Source: CAG-791 sp002449595 (GTDB taxonomy: Bacteria > Bacillota > Clostridia > Lachnospirales > Lachnospiraceae). Taken from it: a DNA stretch of 64,000 bases. A program made the position numbers and the translations under genes. A model generated the notes under the pieces. It did no database searches. It saw only the letters and a program-made list of their open reading frames with translations, and was not told the DNA's origin. This document shows positions 52,061 to 59,392 of the stretch, piece by piece. The stretch lies in NCBI GenBank assembly GCA_946539855.1, contig CAMNHV010000003.1, forward strand, positions 1 through 64,000, in the 5' to 3' direction. Position 1 is the stretch's first letter; each line of letters opens with the position of its first letter.

Positions 52061-52974
52061 GCTTCGCCTCCGCCGTCCGCGCCGCTTTTCAGGTTGGCGT
52101 CCGCGCCGCCTTTCGGGCTGTCGCCTTTCGGCCCATCATCTTTCACGGTCCGCATCTCCGCGGCGTGCACGCGCTTCCCGGCGAGTTTTTCGCGGATCCG
52201 GAGCGCAAGCGCTTTTCTGTCATACTTCTTGAAATGCCGGATGACGTGCAGGTGATACAGCTCGCCGCCGGTGAGGTGTCCCGTCCGCTTCTGCAGCTGC
52301 TCCGTGAGCAGTGCCGCCGCCCTGCTGCCGGCGCTCTTCACGGTCATCGCGGCATACTCCGTCGCCGCGACCGGCCCTTCCGCCTGCGCGATCTGGTACC
52401 CCTCTTCCATGTGTTCGTTGAAGTCGTGCTGGAGCGCCTCCATCCTGGCAAGGAGTCTCGTCAGGGACGCGACGGTCAGCGCGAGATCCGCGCTGATGAC
52501 CGCCATCAGGATGAGTGCCGCCGCCTCGTTGGCGATCGGGTGCGCGTCCTGATGCAGTCCCCGCATAAACGGGAGGAGAAACCGGACGATGAGAACGCCC
52601 GCCACGCCGAAGCCGAGCGTCGCGGGGAGGCAGATCCTGCCCTGCACGTTGAGCGGCATGCCGCTGTAGTCCCACCAGACCGCGTGGAACAGTTTCTCCA
52701 GGATCCAGGACGTCCCGAATTCCAGGACCGCGCTGCCGGCGGCGCACACGAGGAACACCTCCCAGATCGGCGTATTCTCCGCCGAAAACTGCGGAAGCAG
52801 CCCGAAGACCATCATCGCGGCGACCGCGCCGGAGCCGTAGATCGGGCAGACAGGCCCGAAGAGGAAGCCCCGGTTCTGCCAGTGCTTCGTCTTGCACGTG
52901 CAGTAGGTGCACTCATAGATCCAGCCGATAAAGCTGAACACAACAAAATCAATAAAATAAACGGATAAAAACAT
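52057..52974 (-). CDS. CmpB-type (putative ABC permease) membrane protein
   Basis: This 305-residue protein begins with a helix and the motif FVVFSFIGWIYECTYCTCKTKHWQNRGFLFGPVCPIYGSGA, the hallmark of a Firmicutes family annotated as ABC transporter permease CmpB. Five to six membrane helices occupy residues 1-170, with WDYSGMPLNVQGRICLPATLGFG between them. The remaining residues are a cytoplasmic region of helices and a Gly/Asp-rich tail. No ATPase partner is adjacent and true transport function is unproven. It overlaps the HD gene by ATGA. Confidence 0.85.
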   Translation of the reverse strand: MFLSVYFIDFVVFSFIGWIYECTYCTCKTKHWQNRGFLFGPVCPIYGSGAVAAMMVFGLLPQFSAENTPIWEVFLVCAAGSAVLEFGTSWILEKLFHAVWWDYSGMPLNVQGRICLPATLGFGVAGVLIVRFLLPFMRGLHQDAHPIANEAAALILMAVISADLALTVASLTRLLARMEALQHDFNEHMEEGYQIAQAEGPVAATEYAAMTVKSAGSRAAALLTEQLQKRTGHLTGGELYHLHVIRHFKKYDRKALALRIREKLAGKRVHAAEMRTVKDDGPKGDSPKGGADANLKSGADGGGEA

Positions 52975-53001
52975 CTCTCTCCCGTGCTCCCGCGCCTGCC
53001 C

Positions 53002-53604
53002 TTACCGGAGCACGCCGCGGATCGCCGCCAGAAAATCACTGAATTCCTCAAACGCCGGAAGGTCCGGATTGTCGCGCATGATCTGCTCCGTGCTCCTGAA
53101 CAGGAACCCGGCGCGGCTCGCCCGGATCATCGCGAGGTCGTTGAAGCTGTCGCCCGCCGCGATCGTCTCGAAGCCGATCGACTGCAGCGCCTTCACCGTC
53201 GAGAGCTTGGAGTTCTCGATCCGCATCTTGTACCCGGTGATCTCGCCGTTCTCCCCGACCTCCAGCGAATTGCAGAAGAGCGACGGGTAGCCGAGCTTCT
53301 TCATGAGGGGCATCGCGAACTGCGTAAACGTGTCGCTGAGGATCAGCACCTGCGTGATGCTCCTCAGCTCATCCAGGAATTCCTTCGCACCCGGGAGCGG
53401 ATCGATCTCCGCGATCACGTCCTGGATCTCCTTTAATCCCAGCCCGTGCTCCTTCAGGATCGCGAGCCGGTACTTCATGAGCTTGTCATAGTCGGGCTCG
53501 TCCCGCGTCGTCCGCCGCAGCTCCGGGATGCCGGTCGCCTCCGCAAAAGCGATCCAGATCTCCGGAACAAGCACGCCTTCCATATCCAAACATACGATGT
53601 CCAT
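53002..53604 (-). CDS. thrH: Phosphoserine phosphatase / homoserine phosphotransferase
   Basis: This 200-residue HAD enzyme matches ThrH of Pseudomonas. Motif I is VCLDMEGVLVPEIWIAFAEATGI, with the nucleophilic Asp followed by MEG; motif II is LILSDTF and motif IV AAGDSFNDLAMI. It can release phosphate from phosphoserine and pass it to homoserine. Its place after lacM is not functionally obvious. It begins 84 bases after lacM; that gap holds a twelve-base direct repeat (TTTCGCCGGCTC twice at 53641-53664). Confidence 0.92.
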   Translation of the reverse strand: MDIVCLDMEGVLVPEIWIAFAEATGIPELRRTTRDEPDYDKLMKYRLAILKEHGLGLKEIQDVIAEIDPLPGAKEFLDELRSITQVLILSDTFTQFAMPLMKKLGYPSLFCNSLEVGENGEITGYKMRIENSKLSTVKALQSIGFETIAAGDSFNDLAMIRASRAGFLFRSTEQIMRDNPDLPAFEEFSDFLAAIRGVLR

Positions 53605-53688
53605 CCGTCTTGTTCCTCTCTGTCATTCCTCGCCGCCTCTTTTCGCCGGCTCTTTCGCCGGCTCCCTGCAGCGCCATTTTCTTTCTTC

Positions 53689-54693
53689 TTACACCGCAGC
53701 CGGCCGGATCCGGAACGAGAACGCGAGGCTCTCCTCGCCGCTCACGTGATACTCCGGCTGCACGTCCGCGCCCCAGCTGTTGATGCCGCCGACGCCGCGC
53801 AGTGCGCCGCAGACGGTGAGCACGGTCCTGCGGACCGGCGGAAGCTCCTCCCAGTGCGTCGCGCTCTCGATCTCCTGCGGCGTATAAGGCAGGCAGGAAA
53901 AGGCGAACGGCCCGCCCTCCTGTTCGATCCGGAGCGTGAACGGTGTCCTGTCGTTCCCCTGCGTGACCGCATCCGACGCCGCTTTTCCTCCCGCGATCTC
54001 ATTACCGGAAGTGCTGCTGCGCGTCACCTCGACCCACTTCGTGTCCACGTGCATGCCGCACTCCTGCGGCACGAGGTACGGCGTGATGGGCATTCCCTTC
54101 ACTTCGAAGATGCCTTCCGATGCGCCCAGCTTCCGGTCGGGATACGTCTCGCCCGAGAGCCCCTCGTAAGTGAATCCGTCCGCCGCGGTCGGCATCACGA
54201 AGCGCATGCCGAAAAGCGGCAATTCCGGAAGGCCCGGGGCGCCGAAGTACTTCGCGTCCACCAGGATCCCGCCGTCCGAAGACACAGTATAACACACGCT
54301 GACGTTCGCCGCAGGGTTTGTGATCGTCTGGTACTCGTAGGTGATCCGGAACGTTTCCGCCTCGATTTCGCCTCCGAACCTGTTGTTCCCGGGACTCAGG
54401 AACTCCTCCTGCGGGATGCGCTCCCCGTCCAGTTCCTCGCTGATAGAGATCGTACGGATGAACATGTCCGCCGCCATCCACACGCCGCTCGCGAGGTGGA
54501 ATCCGCAGCCGCGGTCATTGTCCGTCAGTGCCCGCCAGAAAGCCGGCCGCGGCGCCCGGTACAGCCACTCCCTGCCGCAGGTAGTAAGCGAAACCGGACC
54601 GCCCGCCGCATAGGAAAATATGTAATGAAACTCCTGTCCATCTTTCGTCACGCCTTTGGTTCCGACGTTGACGTCCCCAAATATCACTCTCAT
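53689..54693 (-). CDS. lacM: Beta-galactosidase small subunit (LacM type)
   Basis: This 334-residue protein corresponds to the C-terminal fifth domain of long LacZ enzymes. It opens VIFGDVNVGTKGVTKDGQEFHYIFSYAAGGPVSLTTCGREWLYRAPRPAFWRALTDNDRG, the Bgal_small_N signature, and ends with a beta-sandwich. It has no catalytic residues of its own and must pair with LacL, as in Leuconostoc and Lactobacillus. Its start overlaps the lacL stop as ATGA, which would keep subunits in balance. No sign of a recent frameshift is visible at the junction. Confidence 0.9.
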   Translation of the reverse strand: MRVIFGDVNVGTKGVTKDGQEFHYIFSYAAGGPVSLTTCGREWLYRAPRPAFWRALTDNDRGCGFHLASGVWMAADMFIRTISISEELDGERIPQEEFLSPGNNRFGGEIEAETFRITYEYQTITNPAANVSVCYTVSSDGGILVDAKYFGAPGLPELPLFGMRFVMPTAADGFTYEGLSGETYPDRKLGASEGIFEVKGMPITPYLVPQECGMHVDTKWVEVTRSSTSGNEIAGGKAASDAVTQGNDRTPFTLRIEQEGGPFAFSCLPYTPQEIESATHWEELPPVRRTVLTVCGALRGVGGINSWGADVQPEYHVSGEESLAFSFRIRPAAV

Positions 54694-56672
54694 GCCCTGC
54701 CTCCGTTCTCCTGCGCTTCGCGCCCGTAGAGGTACCGCACTTCCTGCATCGCCGGCTTCGGCGTCCTGTCCGCGAACACGATCCCGTTGCCGGAGAACTC
54801 GTAGTCCGACGGACGGTCGTCAAAGTCGCCGCCGTAGCGCATCACCTTCTGCCCCGTGACGGGGTCCGTGACCTCGATCGCCTGGTCCGCGTAGTCCCAG
54901 ATGTAGCCGCCCAGATACGTCGGATACTTCGCGAACAGGTCCGTGTACTCATAGAAGCCGCCCAGCGAGTTGCCCATGCAGTGCATGTATTCGCAGACCA
55001 TGAAGGGCTTCTTATTCACCTTTTCCATGTACTCCGCGCACTCCTGCGGCGTCGCGTACATGCGGCTCTCGACCTCGGAGATCTCGTCCTCGTACTCCCG
55101 GTTCATGACGACGCCCTCGTAGTGCACGAGCCGACCGTCGTTCTTCTCTTTAAAGAACCGGTGCATCGCCGCGATCGCCGTCCCCGCGTACGACTCGTTG
55201 CCGAGCGACCAGAAGAGGATCGCCGGGTGGTTCTTGAACCACTCATACATCGTGTTCGCGCGGTCCAGTACGGCCTTCTCCCAGACGAAGCTGCAGCCGG
55301 GCACGTTCCACGACGCATGGATCTGTCCCATCTGCATCCAGGATCCGTGCGTCTCCATGTTCGTCTCCGCCATCATGGAGATGCCGTTTTCATCGCACAG
55401 CGCGTACCACTCCATCCGGTCCGGATAGTGGCAGGTGCGCACGGAATTGATGTTGTTCTCCTTCATGATCGCAATGTCCGTCCGCATGTCGTCCATCGTG
55501 ATGCAGCGCCCGGACTTCGCGTTCCACTCGTGGCGGTTCACGCCGAGGATCTTCAGCCTTCTCCCGTTCAGCGTGACGGTGTTGTCCTCCCGCAGGACGA
55601 GCCTGCGGAAGCCGAACGTGCTCTCCGCCACTTCGGTGAGGCGGTCCATCCGGTCCGTGAGCGTCACGCGCAGCTTATAGAGCTGCGGCTGCCCGTGGTC
55701 CCAGAGCTTCACGCCGCGCAGCACGAGGCCGCTGAGCTGCGTCTTTCGGGACGCCGGCACAGACTGCTCGAAGATCGGCTGCCCGTCGGGATCATATACC
55801 GAGAAAAGCACTGTCCCGCGGATCCTGTCAGGCTCCCCGATGACGGCTGTCGGCCCGTCCGCCGCGTCGATGCCGGACACGTCCTTTACCGAATCCCAGA
55901 TGCTCGTCAGAAGCGCCGTCGCGTTCAGCACGCCCGTCGACAGTTCTTCCAGCACGACAGGGCGGATGTCCAGGTCCTCCACATGGAGCTTCGGCCTCGC
56001 GATGAGGAACACGCTCCGGAAGATTCCCGAGAACCGGAAGAAGTCCTGGTCCTCCAGGAACGCGGCCGTCGAGCGCTTGTGCACTTCCACCGCGAGGATA
56101 TTCTTCTCATTCCGGATATAAGGGGTCAGGTCAAATTCGGACGGCGTGAAGGAGTCCTCCGCGTAGCCGACAAACTCGCCGTTGATCCAGACGAACATGG
56201 CCTGCTCGACGCCCTCGAACAATGCCGCGATCCTTTTCCCCGCCATCTGCTCCGGCAGGTCGAACGTCAGCCGGTAGGAGCCGACCGGGTTGTAGTCCGC
56301 ATCCGCGAACGTCCCGACGCCCTCCGGGTGCTCCGGGAGCACGTCCGCCGGCCTTCTGTAATATTTTCCTTCCCACGGATACATCGTGTTGATGTAATGG
56401 ATCCGGTCAAAGCCCGCGATCTCCATGTGTCCGGGGACCGTGATCTTCGTGAATCCTGTGAGGTCCGCATCCTCCTTATAGAAGTCCGCGGGACGGGACG
56501 CGCTGTTCACCGACCACTTGAAATCCCACTCGCCGTCGAGCGACGCCCGGAGCGAGCTCGCTCCGGCATCCGCCTCCGCCGCATCCGCGTAAAAGGCGTG
56601 GTCGCTGTGCGCCGCCATCTCTCCGACCCGAAAGACCGACGCGTCGTCGAGCCACCTGATATCTGCTTTCAT
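54690..56672 (-). CDS. lacL: Beta-galactosidase large subunit (LacL type, GH2)
   Basis: This 660-residue GH2 enzyme hydrolyses lactose and other beta-galactosides. It has the sugar-binding jelly roll (residues 40-235), an immunoglobulin-like domain (about 240-355) and a TIM barrel. The acid/base is Glu493 in FWSLGNESYAG and the nucleophile Glu561 in MVCEYMHCMGNS; VRTCHYPDR and GVNRHEWN are also conserved. It lacks a signal peptide, so it is cytoplasmic. It begins 3 bases after the lipoprotein gene and is coupled to lacM. No lactose permease is visible in the window. Confidence 0.93.
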   Translation of the reverse strand: MKADIRWLDDASVFRVGEMAAHSDHAFYADAAEADAGASSLRASLDGEWDFKWSVNSASRPADFYKEDADLTGFTKITVPGHMEIAGFDRIHYINTMYPWEGKYYRRPADVLPEHPEGVGTFADADYNPVGSYRLTFDLPEQMAGKRIAALFEGVEQAMFVWINGEFVGYAEDSFTPSEFDLTPYIRNEKNILAVEVHKRSTAAFLEDQDFFRFSGIFRSVFLIARPKLHVEDLDIRPVVLEELSTGVLNATALLTSIWDSVKDVSGIDAADGPTAVIGEPDRIRGTVLFSVYDPDGQPIFEQSVPASRKTQLSGLVLRGVKLWDHGQPQLYKLRVTLTDRMDRLTEVAESTFGFRRLVLREDNTVTLNGRRLKILGVNRHEWNAKSGRCITMDDMRTDIAIMKENNINSVRTCHYPDRMEWYALCDENGISMMAETNMETHGSWMQMGQIHASWNVPGCSFVWEKAVLDRANTMYEWFKNHPAILFWSLGNESYAGTAIAAMHRFFKEKNDGRLVHYEGVVMNREYEDEISEVESRMYATPQECAEYMEKVNKKPFMVCEYMHCMGNSLGGFYEYTDLFAKYPTYLGGYIWDYADQAIEVTDPVTGQKVMRYGGDFDDRPSDYEFSGNGIVFADRTPKPAMQEVRYLYGREAQENGGRA

Positions 56673-56675
56673 TGA

Positions 56676-58460
56676 TTACCTCCTCTGCGCGTTCATCCAG
56701 GCAAAGACGCTCGTAAAGCGCTCGCCGCCCATCTCCGCGTATTCATCTCCCCCCGTCTCGCCGGGCTCAAATCCGTCCGTCGTGATGCGGCCTTCCATCT
56801 TTGAATCCTTTGCGTACCCGGCATCCCGGATCTGCGCGATGTTCTGCACGCCGCTCACTCGGTCCTCGAGGAACGGGACCCACGCGAAGTGGCCGTCGAG
56901 CTTTTTCCCGTTCTCGCCCGTCATCTCACTCAGCATGGAATACCAGCAGTTGTCCGCGCCTCCCTCGAGAAACGCGCGGTATGCCGCGATGCTGTAATAT
57001 CCCGGAGGTACCGTGGTATCCTCCGCGCAGTGGATGAACCAGCAGGGGATTCTGCAGATCGCGAGCACCTTGTCCCGCGTCATGAAGCGTTTTTCGAAAT
57101 CGGACGTGTCGCGCGCCGAGTAGGAATACGCCTCACAGACAGGGACGGCCGCCGCCCACTGCTTCGGCCGCGCGATCATCAGCGCCATCGTCATGTAGCC
57201 GCCGTTGGAGCAGCCCGTGAGAATGATCCTGTCCTCGTCGACGTCCGGGTGTTCCTCCAGGAACTGGTCGATCAGGTCCAGCAGGATCTGCGTGTAGCGC
57301 GAGTCCTGGTTGCCGATGTGATTCTTGCCGTCGCCGGCGTCCATCCAGTACGTCTGCGTCTGCGGGACGAGCACGTAAGCGCCCTTCGCGGTTTCGCCAT
57401 CCTCAGTCTCCGACTCGAAATAAGACTGGATCTTCTCCTGCGCGAGCCGCGTCACTGGGTTTCCGAGCAGCGCGATCTCCGGATCCGTGCCGCCCTCGCC
57501 GGCGCCGTGGAGCCAGATGATGAGCGGATTCTCCGCGCCGTCATTCTCGAACGCTTCGGGCGCATACGCCGCGTAGCTCAGCTGCAGTTCCTCCGTCTCG
57601 CCGGTCATCGGGTTCTTATACTCTCCCGAGTACTCCCCGCGCTCGGAAAAGAGTTCCGCACACTCCGCCAGCCGGTTCCCGGCCAGGTTCTCGTCGATCC
57701 TCACGCGCAGCACATTCCGGAAGACCACGGACAGTTCGACCTGCATGAGGTCCGTCCACACGTTGTGCATCGTCACCGGGTCGGTCACGAACATGTGCGC
57801 GCCGTTTCCCGCGCCGAGGTCGATCGTCAGGTACGGCGAATCCTCCGCGGAGGGGTTTCCGCGCTCATCGGACAGGTAGAGCGCCGCCGGCTCCTTGTTC
57901 ATGTTTCCGATCTTCAGCGTCTCGATCTCGTAAGCATCCGCGGGGATCGCCTCTTCTTTCAGCGCGCCGCTCTCCTCCCCGTAGATCCCGCGCGCCGACA
58001 GCGTCTCCGGGAGCTTCAGGATGATCTTCTCGGCGTCGACGTCCGTCTCGAGGCTCTCGATCCAGAGCGTGCCGCTCTCCGCGGTGAGCTCCGTGATCTC
58101 GGGCTTCTGTTCCTGCGCAGCCTGCGCTTCTTCCGCTGCAGCGGTCGCGCCTTCTTCCGAAGTGCTCTCCGCGGCGCTCGTTTCCGCGCCCGTTTCTTCC
58201 GCCTGCGCCTCGGCGTTCTCCGCCGCCATCTGCGCCAGTGTCTCGTCTGTCTCCGACGCTTCTCCTGCCGCCGCGCTATTCTCCGGCGAGGCGAGCGGGA
58301 ACGTGTACGCCGGATCCGCCGGCTTCGGCGTGCTGCAGCCGGCCGCCGCGCCCGCAAGAAGGACCGCCGCAAGCACAGCCGCGATCCTTTGCGAAAAATC
58401 TTTTCTACTAGGTTTAAAGGTAATCTTCATCTGCCTGTCAAATTCTCCGTGCCGTCTCAT
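56676..58460 (-). CDS. Lipoprotein with alpha/beta hydrolase domain
   Basis: This 594-residue secreted lipoprotein has a signal peptide with lipobox LAGAAAGC near residue 42. A low-complexity linker rich in Ala, Glu, Ser and Thr runs to about residue 115, followed by a beta-rich domain (about 120-250) and a prolyl-oligopeptidase/PHB-depolymerase-like hydrolase. The nucleophile is in LTGCSNGGYMTMAL, an Asp in HCAEDTTVPP and the histidine in DGHFAWVPF. It may deacylate a sugar or peptide at the cell surface. The start overlaps the metallohydrolase stop by ATGA; an in-frame ATG at 58430 would also give a good signal peptide. Confidence 0.85.
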   Translation of the reverse strand: MRRHGEFDRQMKITFKPSRKDFSQRIAAVLAAVLLAGAAAGCSTPKPADPAYTFPLASPENSAAAGEASETDETLAQMAAENAEAQAEETGAETSAAESTSEEGATAAAEEAQAAQEQKPEITELTAESGTLWIESLETDVDAEKIILKLPETLSARGIYGEESGALKEEAIPADAYEIETLKIGNMNKEPAALYLSDERGNPSAEDSPYLTIDLGAGNGAHMFVTDPVTMHNVWTDLMQVELSVVFRNVLRVRIDENLAGNRLAECAELFSERGEYSGEYKNPMTGETEELQLSYAAYAPEAFENDGAENPLIIWLHGAGEGGTDPEIALLGNPVTRLAQEKIQSYFESETEDGETAKGAYVLVPQTQTYWMDAGDGKNHIGNQDSRYTQILLDLIDQFLEEHPDVDEDRIILTGCSNGGYMTMALMIARPKQWAAAVPVCEAYSYSARDTSDFEKRFMTRDKVLAICRIPCWFIHCAEDTTVPPGYYSIAAYRAFLEGGADNCWYSMLSEMTGENGKKLDGHFAWVPFLEDRVSGVQNIAQIRDAGYAKDSKMEGRITTDGFEPGETGGDEYAEMGGERFTSVFAWMNAQRR

Positions 58461-59284
58461 TTCTGCAGGATGTACCGCTCTCCCGGCTGGAAGATGTGGT
58501 ACTTCTGCCCCGGCGCGATCCGCTGGATGCAGTCCACGAAATAAGCCGGATTCACCATGTTGCAGTTATACAGGTCGAAGTGCCCCGGAAGCAGCACGCC
58601 GATGCCCGCCTCCTTCGCGATCGTGATCGCCTCGACGCTGTCGAAGCAGCCGATGATGTTCTGGACGTTCGTGCGGAAGTAATCCTTGCCGTTGATCGGC
58701 ATCAGCGCCGCGTCGCACCCCTTGACGCGCTCAATCAGGCCGTCATAGGGGCAGCAGTCGCCCGAATGATACACCTTCAGGTCATCCAGGGAAAAGATGT
58801 ACCCCAGCTCCTCATAGCTTCCCTCGCCGTCGGGATGCAGTTCCTCATGCGCCGCGGGGATCGCCCGCGCGGAGATGTCGTCGTCCAGCTTCATCGTCTC
58901 GTCCGCCCGGATGAGTTCGATCCTGTCCTTCGGGACACCGAATCCCGGGAGGATCTCACAGACCGGCGCGGGGCCGAAGAACCTTGCCTTACGGTTCACC
59001 GCCGCGATCGCCGACAGCGTGTCCGGATCGGCGTGGTCCGTGTGCGCGTGCGTGCAGAAGACGTAGTCCACGAAGTCCAGCTCGGAGGGCCTGACCGGCC
59101 AGAGATAGTTTCTCTTCCAGACGACCGGGCCGCCCGCGGACATTCTGTCCACGCTGTCGGAGAGATATCCGTCCACCAGGATGAACTTCCCGCGGAACTG
59201 GATGAGGAGCCCGACCTGCCCGAGATAATAAAGTGCCGCCTGCTCCGGAAGGAGGTTTGTGTCCAGGATCATTTTTTTGTTCAT
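58457..59284 (-). CDS. Metallo-beta-lactamase fold hydrolase, UlaG-like
   Basis: This 275-residue metallohydrolase has the metal-binding motif THAHTDHAD (His79, His81, Asp83, His84), a later VYHSGDCCPYDGL and LLPGHFDLY. The layout resembles UlaG, the L-ascorbate 6-phosphate lactonase, but no other ascorbate genes are present, so the substrate is open; a sugar lactone fits the neighbours. It has no signal peptide. The gene is followed by the overlapping lipoprotein hydrolase and preceded by a 108-base gap. Confidence 0.85.
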   Translation of the reverse strand: MNKKMILDTNLLPEQAALYYLGQVGLLIQFRGKFILVDGYLSDSVDRMSAGGPVVWKRNYLWPVRPSELDFVDYVFCTHAHTDHADPDTLSAIAAVNRKARFFGPAPVCEILPGFGVPKDRIELIRADETMKLDDDISARAIPAAHEELHPDGEGSYEELGYIFSLDDLKVYHSGDCCPYDGLIERVKGCDAALMPINGKDYFRTNVQNIIGCFDSVEAITIAKEAGIGVLLPGHFDLYNCNMVNPAYFVDCIQRIAPGQKYHIFQPGERYILQK

Positions 59285-59392
59285 GCCAGTACCCTCTCGT
59301 TTCTACTTCTCGTTTATGTCTCTCATTTATGCCTCGATGTGCCGTTCTGTCAGCTTCCGCCGTCCTTCCGGCATCATACCATCATATACAAT

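Noticed and set aside
54690..54693. LacL/LacM split as a frameshifted lacZ pseudogene
   Set aside because: The junction is a clean ATGA overlap, the second chain starts at the conserved small-subunit beginning, and two-gene beta-galactosidases are well known.
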